From Lysobacteraceae bacterium (GTDB lineage Bacteria > Pseudomonadota > Gammaproteobacteria > Xanthomonadales > Xanthomonadaceae): a stretch of 57,247 bases of DNA. The notes below the pieces were generated by a model. It was not told the origin of the DNA. It ran no database searches and was given only the letters and a program-made list of their open reading frames with translations. The stretch spans positions 1 to 57,247 of the forward strand of contig SSEV01000016.1 in the NCBI GenBank assembly GCA_008015095.1, written 5' to 3'. A program made the position numbers and the translations under genes. This document shows, piece after piece, positions 10,075 to 19,330 of the stretch; the first letter of the stretch is position 1, and each line of letters opens with the position of its first letter.

Positions 10075-10587
10075 GGAGCGCCCCGCGCACTGGCGCACAA
10101 CACGTCGCATGTGTCCGTACGAGGAGGCAACGGAGGCGTAAGCAGTTCGCCTGTATGCCCCCTCGAAGCACCCGCGCGCGCCTGCACGAAGAACCGCTCA
10201 AGGCGTGAACCGCGCGCGGAACCAATTGGGTCGATTGGCCTCAAATACCGTGCAAAGCCGTTAAACTACCCGTGCCTCCATAGCGGTCCGCATACCTCTC
10301 TCACAGAGGCGCCATGCTCAACCGGTGATCTAGCAGGTTGTTGAAAACAGCCTGCTGGCGCAGCCAAGGGCGGCTGCGACGACGAAGCAAGCGCGCAAGC
10401 GATTGATTCGTCGGGAACAAATCCGGACATGCGCCGGGCTTGCGACTTGAAATTTGACCTGGATGGTCGAATTTCAACACCCTGCTAGGGGGCCGGCGCG
10501 CCGGGACGAGCGGCCGCATGCCGCATCACCCGTACCGGGCGGCTCCATGACGGGGCAAACGGGTTTCCGGAATCACCAGGGGGCTGA
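10075..10587. other. Long intergenic region upstream of the EPS export operon
   Basis: These 513 bases contain no credible gene. The distal part holds the inverted-repeat element at 10330-10488 (listed separately). The last ~100 bases before 10588 should carry the operon promoter or leader: an AGGGGG Shine-Dalgarno lies 4 nt before the ATG. I see no clear sigma-70 boxes in the very GC-rich leader. Confidence 0.5.
10330..10488 (+). repeat. MITE-like element with terminal inverted repeats (copy A)
   Basis: The left end CTAGCAGGTTGTTGAAA and the reverse complement of the right end (CTAGCAGGGTGTTGAAA) match at 16 of 17 positions, enclosing ~160 bp with no ORF. Inside is a CGCAGCC/GGCTGCG hairpin and a core (AAGCGATTGATTCG followed by TCCGGACATG) shared with four other places in this window. 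The outermost CTAG is palindromic, so a target duplication cannot be told from the repeat. The structure suggests a non-autonomous mobile element, but no transposase is present in the window. Confidence 0.7.
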
Positions 10588-11214
10588 ATGCGATCGTTGT
10601 TGTGCGTTTGGATCATGTGCCTGTCGCTGATCATCACCGGCTGCGCGACGAGCGGCGGCGCGGTCGCGGACGCCCCACCCGCCCAAACGGATGAAACCCA
10701 GGCGGTCGACGCATACAAAATCGGGGTCGACGATCAGGTCCAGGTCACGGTCTGGCGGAACCCCGAATTGGGCATCACCGTCCCCGTGCGCCCGGACGGC
10801 ATGATTTCCGTCCCTCTGATCGGCGATGTCCTCGCCGGTGGCCGCACTCCGCCGGAAGTCGCCAAGGATATTCAGGAAAAGCTCTCCGTCTACGCGCGTG
10901 AACCGCAGGTCGCGGTGATCCTGACCGAACTGCGCAGCCATGAATATCTTTCGCGGGTCCGGGTCACCGGCGCGGTACGGCAGCCGGTCTCGGTGCCCTT
11001 TCGCCCGGGCATGACCGTGCTCGACGCGGTGCTCGCCGCAGGCGGGCTGACTGAATTCGCTGCGGCCGATCGCGCGGAATTGCACCGCAAAGCCGCAGAC
11101 GCTGCGCAGACCTACCAAGTCAAGCTCGATCGGATCCTCAATCGCGGCGATCTGAGCACCAACTATCAGGTCGCCCCCGGCGATGTCATCACCGTGCCGG
11201 AGCGCGCGTTCTGA
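10588..11214 (+). CDS. Polysaccharide export lipoprotein (Wza-like)
   Basis: A 208-residue outer-membrane export protein. The signal peptide ends in a lipobox (LIITGC), so it should be lipidated. The body has a poly_export domain (YKIGVDDQVQVTVWRNPEL, then VRPDGMISVPLIGDVLAGG) and SLBB-type segments (VTGAVRQPV ... GMTVLDAVLAAGGLTEF). The family forms the outer-membrane channel for EPS. It is shorter than Wza and matches, from memory, the PEP-CTERM/XrtA-associated export subtype (TIGR03027-like). It is the first gene of the operon, and its stop overlaps the start of the chain-length gene by 1 nt. Confidence 0.9.
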   Translation: MRSLLCVWIMCLSLIITGCATSGGAVADAPPAQTDETQAVDAYKIGVDDQVQVTVWRNPELGITVPVRPDGMISVPLIGDVLAGGRTPPEVAKDIQEKLSVYAREPQVAVILTELRSHEYLSRVRVTGAVRQPVSVPFRPGMTVLDAVLAAGGLTEFAAADRAELHRKAADAAQTYQVKLDRILNRGDLSTNYQVAPGDVITVPERAF

Positions 11215-12803
11215 TGCGCCCCGAGCCGTTGCCCGTACGTCGCACCGCCGCGCCTTCGCGCGCGCCCGCTCCGTCAGGCCCGTCGCTGGTCGAACTGGTG
11301 CCGATCCTGTTGCAGGAAGCGCGCCGCTATCAGGTCGTGCTGGCCTCGATTTTCGCAGTGATCGCGTTGATCGCGCTGGTCGCCGGGCTGTTCCTGTTGC
11401 CGCGCAAATACAGCGTCTCGACATCGGTGCTGGCCCAGGAAAGCGACATCATCGAACCCTTGCTCGAAGGGCGCGCGGTGTCGACCGAAGCGGTCGATCG
11501 CGCGGGGCTGGCGCGACAGGTGGTCTTCGGGCGCAAGGTGATGGACGAGATCCTGCAACGCGGCGGCTGGATGGAAGACAAACCCTCGCCTGCGATGCAG
11601 GAGCGTTTGATCGAACAGATCCGCGAACGCACCAGGATCACCAATGCGCGCGAGAACCTGGTTCAGATCACCTATCACGACAGCGAGCCCGAACGCGCGT
11701 TCCGGGTCACCCAGGCGATGGCAGAACTGCTGATCGAGGAAAGCCTGGCCGCGAAGGAAAGGGAAAGCACGTCCGCCTACGAATTCATCGACAGGCAGGT
11801 GCGCGGCTACCACGGCAAGCTCACCGACGCCGAGGAAAACCTACAGACCTATCGTTCCGCCAATGTCGATGCGCAGCCCGGCAGCGCGACCGACGCCACC
11901 ACCCGAATCAGCGCACTGCGGACCCAGGTGGAGCAGACCCGGATGTCGCTGATGGAGCAGCGTTCGCGCGAAAGCGCGCTGGTCGCGCAATTGTCGGGCG
12001 AATCGTCGGTAACCGCGGTACAGACCCGCGAGAGTTTGTATCGCACCCAGTTGATCGAATTGCAGAACCAACTCGACACGCTCTTGCTGAGTTACACCGA
12101 CAAGCATCCGGACGTGGTCCGCGTCCGTCATCAGATGGACGACATCGAGACCGCGATGCGTCAGGAGGAACAGCGCCGCAGCCAACCCGGTCAGCAGAAC
12201 GCCCCGACCGACGCGCGAGCGAACCCACTGTATCAGGAACTTCGCAGCCGCCTGGCGGAAGTGCGCCGCGAGATCGCCGCGACCCAGTCGCGGATGGCCG
12301 CTTCGCAGACTCTGCTTGATGGCGAACTCGAACGCAGCCGGCGGATCGCGGCGTCCGAGAACGAATTGGCCGAATTGACCCGCGACTACGAAGTCAATCG
12401 CGAAAGCTACCAGGACATGCTGCGTCGGCGCGAAAGCGCGCGCGTTTCGATGCAGCTCGATCGCGAACGCCGCGGCCTGACCATGCGCGTGCAGGATCCC
12501 GCGCAGATGCCATTGCGTCCGAGCGGATTGAGCTTCACCCATTTCGCGCTCGGCGGTCTGGCCGCCGCCGCCGCCGTGCCGTTCGGATTGCTGTTCCTGT
12601 TCGCTCGCTTCGACCCCCGCATCCGCTCACCGCGACAGATCGAGCGCCTCGGCGGACAGGCGTTGCTGACCGTCGTTCCGGCCTACCGCACCTCGCGCGA
12701 CCGCCGCCGCGAGCTGATGCGCATGGCCTTGAGCGCATCGATCCTCTGCGTGGTGATCCTGGCCTATGCCTTGGTCTACGGCTTCCGGAAGATGCACGGA
12801 TGA
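11214..12803 (+). CDS. Polysaccharide chain-length determinant (Wzz/GumC-like)
   Basis: A 529-residue inner-membrane polysaccharide co-polymerase. It has an N-terminal membrane helix after ~45 residues (VVLASIFAVIALIALVAGLF), a long periplasmic coiled-coil region (~60-400) with repeated TRISALRTQVEQTR-type heptads, and a second helix pair at the C-terminus (HFALGGLAAAAAVPFG, then SILCVVILAYALVYG). It resembles the XrtA-system chain-length protein (TIGR03007-like, from memory). It should set EPS chain length and bridge to the outer-membrane exporter. Its end overlaps the next gene by 4 nt (ATGA), implying translational coupling. Confidence 0.9.
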   Translation: MRPEPLPVRRTAAPSRAPAPSGPSLVELVPILLQEARRYQVVLASIFAVIALIALVAGLFLLPRKYSVSTSVLAQESDIIEPLLEGRAVSTEAVDRAGLARQVVFGRKVMDEILQRGGWMEDKPSPAMQERLIEQIRERTRITNARENLVQITYHDSEPERAFRVTQAMAELLIEESLAAKERESTSAYEFIDRQVRGYHGKLTDAEENLQTYRSANVDAQPGSATDATTRISALRTQVEQTRMSLMEQRSRESALVAQLSGESSVTAVQTRESLYRTQLIELQNQLDTLLLSYTDKHPDVVRVRHQMDDIETAMRQEEQRRSQPGQQNAPTDARANPLYQELRSRLAEVRREIAATQSRMAASQTLLDGELERSRRIAASENELAELTRDYEVNRESYQDMLRRRESARVSMQLDRERRGLTMRVQDPAQMPLRPSGLSFTHFALGGLAAAAAVPFGLLFLFARFDPRIRSPRQIERLGGQALLTVVPAYRTSRDRRRELMRMALSASILCVVILAYALVYGFRKMHG

Positions 12804-13573
12804 ACGGCGAGAACGATCCGCATCGGCACGACGAAGCGCATACCGGGACGGCCGAGGCGGAAAGCGCGCGCGCGCAACCGATGACCCGGCTGCGGCAGGA
12901 ACAAGCGCTGACCACGCGGCAGCTTGAGGAACGTCGGCTGATCCACCGCCACGAATCGATGCGCGAGCACGCCGACGCTTTCCGCGAACTACGCACGCGG
13001 TTGCTCTCGGTCGGCGCGGGGCCGGGCAGCGAAGGTCGCAATTTCGTCACTCTGGTCGCGCCGGTGCAGCATGGCAGCGGCGGCAGCTACGTCGCACGCA
13101 ATCTCGCCACCGCCTTCGCTTTCGACGAAAGCAAGCAGGCGTTGCTGATCGATTGCGACGCCACGCATCCGACCCAGGGCCCGGCGCTGCAGGTGGAAGC
13201 CGAGCATGGCGGGCTAATCGACTACCTCGAAAACGAAACGCTGCCGCTCGCCGAGATCGTCTATCCCACCGGGGTGCCGCGGCTGCATCTGACCCCCAGT
13301 GGCCGCATCCGCGAAACACCAGGCGAATCCTTCAGCTCGTTCAGGATGCGTGCGATGATCGATTCGCTACGCGCGCATCACGCCAATCGGCACCTGATCC
13401 TCGATGGCCCGCCGGTGCAAGGCTCGCCCGACGCGCGCATCCTGTCCGATCTCGCCGATCTGGTGGTGCTGGTGGTCGGTTACGGCCGGGTCACCACTGA
13501 AGCGATCGAAAAAGCGGTGGCCTCTTTCCCGCCGGAGAAATTCGCCGGCATCGTGTTCAACCGACGGCCATGA
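12800..13573 (+). CDS. CpsD/tyrosine-autokinase-like protein with degenerate Walker A
   Basis: A 257-residue ParA/MinD-fold protein in the position of the BY-kinase of EPS loci. Walker A' (LLIDCDATHP, ~113-122) and the switch-like LILDGPPVQGSPD are present. The P-loop, however, reads VQHGSGGSYVARNLA (~90), without the lysine of the GKT/GKS motif. There is no C-terminal tyrosine cluster. ATP binding or autophosphorylation is therefore doubtful, and it may act as a structural or regulatory partner of the upstream chain-length protein. The start overlaps that gene by 4 nt. Resemblance to the XrtA-associated family (TIGR03018) is from memory. Confidence 0.8.
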   Translation: MNGENDPHRHDEAHTGTAEAESARAQPMTRLRQEQALTTRQLEERRLIHRHESMREHADAFRELRTRLLSVGAGPGSEGRNFVTLVAPVQHGSGGSYVARNLATAFAFDESKQALLIDCDATHPTQGPALQVEAEHGGLIDYLENETLPLAEIVYPTGVPRLHLTPSGRIRETPGESFSSFRMRAMIDSLRAHHANRHLILDGPPVQGSPDARILSDLADLVVLVVGYGRVTTEAIEKAVASFPPEKFAGIVFNRRP

Positions 13574-13600
13574 CCACGACGCGTCACAGGAGCGGATGAG

Positions 13601-14944
13601 ATGTCCGCCCGCCTGCCGAATGCCGATCGCGCGCCGCGCGGACGCCGTCATTGGGTGTTGAGTGGTGTCTTTCTCGCTGCGTTCCTGCCCGGGACGGCGC
13701 AGGCGCTGCGCGTGAACTACAACATCGATTTCACCACGGAACGCAACGACAATCTGCTGGCCACCCCGCAAGACGAGATCGGCATGACCGTGCTCCGTCC
13801 GGGCATCGGCTTCGAAGTGAGCCACGATTCCTCGGCATTGCAACTCGACCTGAGCGGACGCACCGAATACCGCCGTTACGGCGATGACCGCTTCAACAAT
13901 ACCGTCGACGCGAACCTGAGTGGACGGCTGAACTGGATATTGGTTCCGGAACGGCTGAGCTTCAGCGCCTCCGACAGCCTGACGCTGCAACCGATCGATA
14001 CGCTGGAACCGGATGCGCCCGGCAATCGCCAACAGGTCAACGTCCTGTCCGCGGGGCCGACGCTGTTCTTCGAACTGGCGCCCTCATGGCGCGGCATCGC
14101 CGAACTTCGCTACGTCCGCAGCGCGGCCGAAATCACCGACCAGTTCAACTCCGCGCGTTACGACACCGCGCTACGCACGGTGAAGTCGCTGAGCGAGACC
14201 AGCCAGATCGCGCTCAATCTGCAGGCACAGCGCGTGGACTTCGAGGACGACGTGATCGCGCGCGATTACGATCGCGTCGATCTGTTCGCGCGCTATTCGC
14301 GCACGCTGGCCCGGTTCGATCTCGGTCTGGACATCGGTTATTCGCGCCTGGATTACCGCAGCCCGCTGGAAGGCTTCGTCGATGCGCGCGCCGACCCGCT
14401 GGTCCGCGCCGACTTCGCATGGCGGCCGAACGACAGCCATCGTTTCAGCGCGCGCCTGAGCAGCGTGTTCTCCGATGTCTCGACCGACGCGTTGAGCGCG
14501 ATCTCGCCTGACGCCGGCCTTCCCGGCGAAGTCGACACCGGCGACACCGTGATCAACGCATCGCCCTTCCTCGAACGCCGGCTCGACACCGAGTACGTGC
14601 ACACCGCTACGCGCTGGACATTCGAGATTTCCCCCTATCTGACCCGGCTGCGTTACAACGAGACCGATCAGTTCGATCAGAACGGCTACGGCAGCGGTTT
14701 CGATTTCAGCTGGCGCGTGCGCGAGAACCTGCAATTGGGCGGCAACGCGTCGATAACCCGCAACCGCTATCTGCGCCTGGATCGACAAGATGAGACCAAG
14801 CGCGTTTCGACCTATCTGCGCTACGACCGTTCGCGACACTGGAGCGGCACGCTGACGCTTTCGCGCTACGAGCGCAGCAGCAGTTCGGCGGCGGATGCGA
14901 GCCAGAACATCCTGACCCTGACCATCAGCTACAACAACCGGTGA
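13601..14944 (+). CDS. Outer-membrane beta-barrel protein of the EPS operon
   Basis: A 447-residue secreted protein. After a signal peptide (VLSGVFLAAFLPGTAQA) come alternating beta-strand patterns with many aromatic and charged residues (TERNDNLLATPQDE, RLSFSASDSLTLQP, LFARYSRTLARFDLGLD) and an aromatic/basic C-terminal strand (NILTLTISYNNR). This suits an outer-membrane barrel, and the family recalled is the PEP-CTERM-system-associated outer-membrane protein (TIGR03016-like). It probably assists passage of the polymer through the outer membrane. It lies 27 nt after the CpsD-like gene and ends 4 nt before the next start. Confidence 0.8.
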   Translation: MSARLPNADRAPRGRRHWVLSGVFLAAFLPGTAQALRVNYNIDFTTERNDNLLATPQDEIGMTVLRPGIGFEVSHDSSALQLDLSGRTEYRRYGDDRFNNTVDANLSGRLNWILVPERLSFSASDSLTLQPIDTLEPDAPGNRQQVNVLSAGPTLFFELAPSWRGIAELRYVRSAAEITDQFNSARYDTALRTVKSLSETSQIALNLQAQRVDFEDDVIARDYDRVDLFARYSRTLARFDLGLDIGYSRLDYRSPLEGFVDARADPLVRADFAWRPNDSHRFSARLSSVFSDVSTDALSAISPDAGLPGEVDTGDTVINASPFLERRLDTEYVHTATRWTFEISPYLTRLRYNETDQFDQNGYGSGFDFSWRVRENLQLGGNASITRNRYLRLDRQDETKRVSTYLRYDRSRHWSGTLTLSRYERSSSSAADASQNILTLTISYNNR

Positions 14945-14948
14945 CGCC

Positions 14949-16865
14949 GTGAACGCCCGATCGTTTGCCCATTCCGATGTCGTCAATGCGAACGCCACGC
15001 ACACATCGCGCATTCGGGCCTGGGGGCTGCTCATCGCATTGGGCTCCGTATTGACCGCGGCCTGCGGACAGCAAGGCGCGGTCGCGGCCGGACCAGAAAT
15101 CGGCGCGAACACCCCCAGCAACCGCACGGCCAAGGCCGCGCCCGAGACGCGCAAGGCGCTGGCGCCGATCCAACCCGGCATTCCGCTCGATCTGAGTTAT
15201 GTCGATCGCAAGTCCCCTGCTTTCGCGCGCTTCAAGACCTGGGTCGACAGCGCCGTCGCCGGCCAGCCCGGCTATGCCTTCTCCGCTTACGACGCAGCGC
15301 TGCTCTATCGCCTCAACGGGCAACAGAAGTACTGCGATCTCGCGGTCAAAATGATCGAGAAGGAAGTCGCCGATGCCGAAGCGGCGATCGCCGAAGGCCG
15401 TGCGCCCGAGATCGCCGGCGACTCCTATCTCGAAGTGGGTCCGCGCATCGCCGCACTGTCGATGACATTGGACAGTTGCAAAGCGCAGATCGACCAAGCC
15501 AGGCGCGAACGTTGGTCGGCGTTCGCCGAACAGGCGGTCTGGAACGTCTGGCATCACTTGCGCGCCCATTGGGGCGGACGTCCGCGGCCCTGGACCGGCT
15601 GGTCGGTCGACAACCCGGGCAATAACTACTACTACAGCTTCGTCGAGGCCACGCTCTACTGGGCCCTGGTCAGTGGCAGCGACGAATGGATGCGCTTCCT
15701 CAATGAGGAAAAGATTCCGCCGCTGATCGCGTATTTCGCTGATTTGCGCGGCGGCGGCAGCCTGGAGGGCACCGGTTACGGAGCCGCGCATATGCGTCTG
15801 TTCGCACTGTACCGGCTGTGGCGCGACGCCACCGGCGAAGACATCGCCAACGCGAGCCCACATGTGGGCGACACCATCGCATATTGGGTGCACGCCACGG
15901 TGCCGGCGCTGGACCGCTTCGCGCCGATCGGAGATCAGTCGCGCAATTCAATGCCCGAACTCTACGACTACCACCGTCGCCTCGTATTGGAAGCGCGCGC
16001 GCTGAGTAAAGACCCTCAGGCCCAGGCGCTGGCTTCATGGTGGCTGCATCGTATTTCAGTGCCGAAGATGAGCAATGGCTTCAACACCCTGCACGATCTG
16101 TTGCCCGCGGGCGAGAAGGACGCTCCGCCGCCCGTCGCGCTGTTTCATCACGCGGTCGGCACCGGGCATCTGTTCGCACGCAGCGGCTGGGACCGCGACG
16201 CGATGTGGCTGGCCTTCGTGGCCGGCCCTTACAACGAGAGCCACGCGCATCAGGAACAAGGCGGCTTCACGCTCTTCGCGGGTGACTGGCTGAGCGTAAC
16301 CGGCAATGTCTGGAGCCACAGCGGCATCCAGCAAGGCACCGAGACCCATAACGTGCTGCGTTTCGAGCGCGCGGAGCCGATCGAGCGGCAATGCCACGCG
16401 CCGCAGAACGAACGCATCGTGCATCAATGCGTGCCGACAGTGTCGTCGATGCGGGTGACGCCAGGCGCGAATGGCGCCCTGACCGTCGAGGCCGATCTCG
16501 GCGGCGCCTATGGCGAAGACTCCGCGGTGAGAAGCTGGCGGCGCACCCTCGAATTCGGCGGGCGTCGCTTGCGCATCAGCGATCGGTATCGCATCGCCGG
16601 CGACACCCGGGCGATCTTCCAACTGCTGCTGCCGGTCGCCCCCCGCATCGACGGTCATCAGGCCCGCGCCGGCAACTTACGGGTGAAGGTCGTCTCGCCC
16701 GCCGACGCCCGCATGGATGTGGTTGAACTGCGCAGCCTGGATCCCGCCGAATTCAGGAATGGCTGGCGGCTCGACATCAGCGGCCCGGACTCGGCCACAA
16801 TCGCCCAGAAAAAAACTGAAAAATCAGGCGATTACGTTATCGAACTCGATGAAATCAAAAACTGA
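14949..16865 (+). CDS. Heparinase II/III-family lyase, lipoprotein (paralog 1)
   Basis: A 638-residue predicted polysaccharide lyase. GTG start; the signal peptide ends in a lipobox (GSVLTAAC), so lipidation and periplasmic or outer-membrane location are likely. An alpha/alpha-toroid region (~60-390: FKTWVDSAVAGQPGYAFSAYDAALLYR, PGNNYYYSF, GSLEGTGYG, YDYHRRLVLEA) precedes the beta-sandwich heparinase II/III domain (ESHAHQEQGGFTLF, SHSGIQQGTETHN). Family members cleave uronate-containing polysaccharides by beta-elimination using Tyr/His. The position inside the export operon suggests trimming or clearing of the EPS rather than catabolism. A close paralog follows. Confidence 0.85.
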   Translation: MNARSFAHSDVVNANATHTSRIRAWGLLIALGSVLTAACGQQGAVAAGPEIGANTPSNRTAKAAPETRKALAPIQPGIPLDLSYVDRKSPAFARFKTWVDSAVAGQPGYAFSAYDAALLYRLNGQQKYCDLAVKMIEKEVADAEAAIAEGRAPEIAGDSYLEVGPRIAALSMTLDSCKAQIDQARRERWSAFAEQAVWNVWHHLRAHWGGRPRPWTGWSVDNPGNNYYYSFVEATLYWALVSGSDEWMRFLNEEKIPPLIAYFADLRGGGSLEGTGYGAAHMRLFALYRLWRDATGEDIANASPHVGDTIAYWVHATVPALDRFAPIGDQSRNSMPELYDYHRRLVLEARALSKDPQAQALASWWLHRISVPKMSNGFNTLHDLLPAGEKDAPPPVALFHHAVGTGHLFARSGWDRDAMWLAFVAGPYNESHAHQEQGGFTLFAGDWLSVTGNVWSHSGIQQGTETHNVLRFERAEPIERQCHAPQNERIVHQCVPTVSSMRVTPGANGALTVEADLGGAYGEDSAVRSWRRTLEFGGRRLRISDRYRIAGDTRAIFQLLLPVAPRIDGHQARAGNLRVKVVSPADARMDVVELRSLDPAEFRNGWRLDISGPDSATIAQKKTEKSGDYVIELDEIKN

Positions 16866-17109
16866 ACACCGGCTAACCACATGGATCCATCGCACCTGCG
16901 ATCGATGCCGGCTATTCATTTTTCCGCACCCGCACACATAACCCGACCGTAACCGCTTTCTATACTGCCCCGGTCGTACTGCAGCGCATCACGCTGTGGT
17001 CGGCTGGTCGGGCCCGATCCAGGTCGGCTCCTAACCATTGCGCGGCACTTCTCGATCAGGACAGGGGAGCGCAACAGGGGGCGCATTGTTCGAACACGCT
17101 CGCAACGGA

Positions 17110-19077
17110 ATGCGACATAACAACCGAATTCACTCTATGGATCAGATCGACCGCACCCCGACCGCACACGGCAAGCCCCCCCATCCGCGCCTTCGCTATA
17201 CCCCTACTTTGCTGGCGGTCGCCATTCTTGCGGCTGCGGGAATCGCCGCGGCGGGCCCTGGCAGACTGATCCGCGAGTTCAAGACACTGGAATTCAAGAT
17301 CCGCTCGGTCGAAATCGAAGCGCCGAGCGCGGAACGCCGGGCTCTGATCGCGGAAGCACGATCCGCCGCACGCACGCTCACCGGGCGCACGCGCTCGACC
17401 TCGCGATCCTCCGCGCGCGTGCTCGGCGAGATCCCGATGAATCTGACGTATGTCGACACCGCGCGCACCAGCTATTCGCGCTTCCGCACCTGGGTCGACA
17501 ACGCCGTCAACGGCAGTCCGGGCTACGCTTACGAGGCCCGCGATTCCGCGCTGATGTACCGCATCACCCGCGACGCGAAATACTGCACGCACGCCCTGAA
17601 CATGGTCGAACAGCAGGTGACGCAGGCCGAGACCGCGATCGCCGCCAACCAAAACCCCGCGGTCGCCGGCGACTCCTATCTCGAAGTCGGCCCGATGATC
17701 GCCGATCTGGCCTACACCTACGATTCCTGTTTTTCGCGACTGACCGCCAGCCAGCGCACGCGTTGGTCAGCCTATGCGGAACAAGCGATCTGGAACGTAT
17801 GGAACTATCAGAGCGCCCGCTGGGGTACCCGCTCCGCGCCGTGGAGCGGCTGGTCGGTGAACAATCCAGGCAACAACTATCACTACAGTTTCATCGAAGC
17901 GACGATGACCTGGGCGCTGGCCTCGCGCAGCCAGACCTGGATGAGTTTCCTGCAAACCGACAAGTTGCCCAAGCTTGAAGCCTACTACCGCGCGATGCCG
18001 ACCGGTGGCAGCCTCGAAGGCACCGGTTACGGCACCGCGCAGATGCGCCTGTTCGAGCTGTACCGGATATGGAAAGACGCCACGGGCATCGATCTGGCCA
18101 ACGCCAACCCGCACGCCACCAACACTATCCGCTACTGGACCCATGCCACGGTGCCGACCCTGGACCGTTTCGCGCCGATTGGCGATCAGTCGCGCAACTC
18201 CGTGCCGGAACTGTACGACTACCATCGCCGTCTCGTGCTCGAAGCGCGCCATCTGGCCAGTGAACCCGCGGTGCACAGTATCGCCAGTTGGTGGTTGAAC
18301 AACATCAACATCCAGCAGATGTCGCAAGGCGCGAACTTCCGCTACGACCTGCTGCCCCCCGGCAGCGGAGGCCAACCGCCGTCCGAATTGCACTACCACG
18401 GTTCCGGAACCGGACATCTGTTCGCACGCAGCGGCTGGGATCGCAACGCGATGTGGCTGTCCTACGTCACCGGCACCTATAACGAAAGCCACGCGCACCA
18501 GGACCAGGGCGCCTTCACCCTATTCGCCCGCGACTGGCTGGCGGTGACCGAAAACATCTGGAGCCATAGCGGCATCCAGCAGGGCACCGAAGTACATAAC
18601 ATGATGCGTTTCGAGCGCAGCAACACCACGGCCACGCAATGCACCTCGCCCGCGAACGATCGCATCGTGCATCAGTGCGCCGACACCGTCTCGACGGTGA
18701 CGGTCACGCCTGGCGCCAACGGCGCGCTAACCGTGGTGTCGAACCTGACTCCGGCCTATCGCAACAATCCCGCGCTGACCAGCTGGACGCGCCGTCTCGA
18801 TTTCGCCGCGCGCAAACTCACCGTGCGCGACAACTTCGTGCTCGGCTCGGGGACCACTGCTTTCTTCCAGGTCCAGGTGCCGGTGCAACCCACGGTCAGC
18901 GGCAACACCATCACCGCGGGCAATCTGCGTATCCGCGTACTCGAACCGGCCGCGCCAACGATCACGTTGCGCAACTGGGCCACGGTCAACGCCAGTGAGT
19001 TCACCAAGGGCTGGCGGGTCGACATCGGCGGCGGGACCACCACTTACCTGGTGGAGCTGAACGAAGTCACGCCCTGA
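17110..19077 (+). CDS. Heparinase II/III-family lyase (paralog 2)
   Basis: A 655-residue paralog of the preceding lyase, sharing nearly every block: MNLTYVDTARTSYSRFRTWV, GDSYLEVGPMIADLAYTYDSC, SVNNPGNNYHYSF, GSLEGTGYGTAQMRLFELYR, DYHRRLVLEARHLAS, NESHAHQDQGAFTLF. It has no lipobox; LLAVAILAAAGIAAAG should be a signal peptide or anchor. The track's TTG at 17038 is unlikely; ATGs at 17110 and 17137 are both possible and neither has a strong ribosome site. It lies 244 nt after paralog 1, so it may have its own promoter. It ends before a perfect 13-bp hairpin. Confidence 0.85.
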   Translation: MRHNNRIHSMDQIDRTPTAHGKPPHPRLRYTPTLLAVAILAAAGIAAAGPGRLIREFKTLEFKIRSVEIEAPSAERRALIAEARSAARTLTGRTRSTSRSSARVLGEIPMNLTYVDTARTSYSRFRTWVDNAVNGSPGYAYEARDSALMYRITRDAKYCTHALNMVEQQVTQAETAIAANQNPAVAGDSYLEVGPMIADLAYTYDSCFSRLTASQRTRWSAYAEQAIWNVWNYQSARWGTRSAPWSGWSVNNPGNNYHYSFIEATMTWALASRSQTWMSFLQTDKLPKLEAYYRAMPTGGSLEGTGYGTAQMRLFELYRIWKDATGIDLANANPHATNTIRYWTHATVPTLDRFAPIGDQSRNSVPELYDYHRRLVLEARHLASEPAVHSIASWWLNNINIQQMSQGANFRYDLLPPGSGGQPPSELHYHGSGTGHLFARSGWDRNAMWLSYVTGTYNESHAHQDQGAFTLFARDWLAVTENIWSHSGIQQGTEVHNMMRFERSNTTATQCTSPANDRIVHQCADTVSTVTVTPGANGALTVVSNLTPAYRNNPALTSWTRRLDFAARKLTVRDNFVLGSGTTAFFQVQVPVQPTVSGNTITAGNLRIRVLEPAAPTITLRNWATVNASEFTKGWRVDIGGGTTTYLVELNEVTP

Positions 19078-19084
19078 ACTGCGA

Positions 19085-19121
19085 GTTCCGCATGGCGCTC
19101 CGTGAACACGCCATGCGGAAC
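19085..19121. terminator. Perfect 13-bp hairpin after the lyase pair
   Basis: GTTCCGCATGGCG pairs perfectly with CGCCATGCGGAAC over an 11-base loop, starting 8 nt after the stop of the second lyase gene. No T tract follows, so it may be a Rho-aided terminator or an mRNA 3'-end stabiliser rather than an intrinsic terminator. Confidence 0.6.
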
Positions 19122-19195
19122 CGTCGCATACGCATCCGTCCGTCTGCAGGCGCGGCCGGACGCACGGCATCGCCATTTTGACCGATCATGCGCAC

Positions 19196-19330
19196 AGAAG
19201 GCCGTTGAAAACAGCCCGCCAACACAGCCGCGGATGACTGCGACAACGATGCAGAAGCAAACGCGCAGGCGGTTGATTCGCCGCGAGCGAATCCTGACAC
19301 CCGCCTGACCTGCGACTTGACTGCACCGGC
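19196..19330 (+). repeat. Degraded copy B of the MITE-like element
   Basis: It begins AGAAGGCCGTTGAAAACAGCCCGCC, matching the left end of the element at 10330, and carries the same core order (AGAAGCAAACGCGCAGGCGGTTGATTCG, then CGAATCC and TGCGACTTGA). The right inverted repeat is not recognisable, so the copy is decayed. Same orientation as copy A. Confidence 0.6.
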
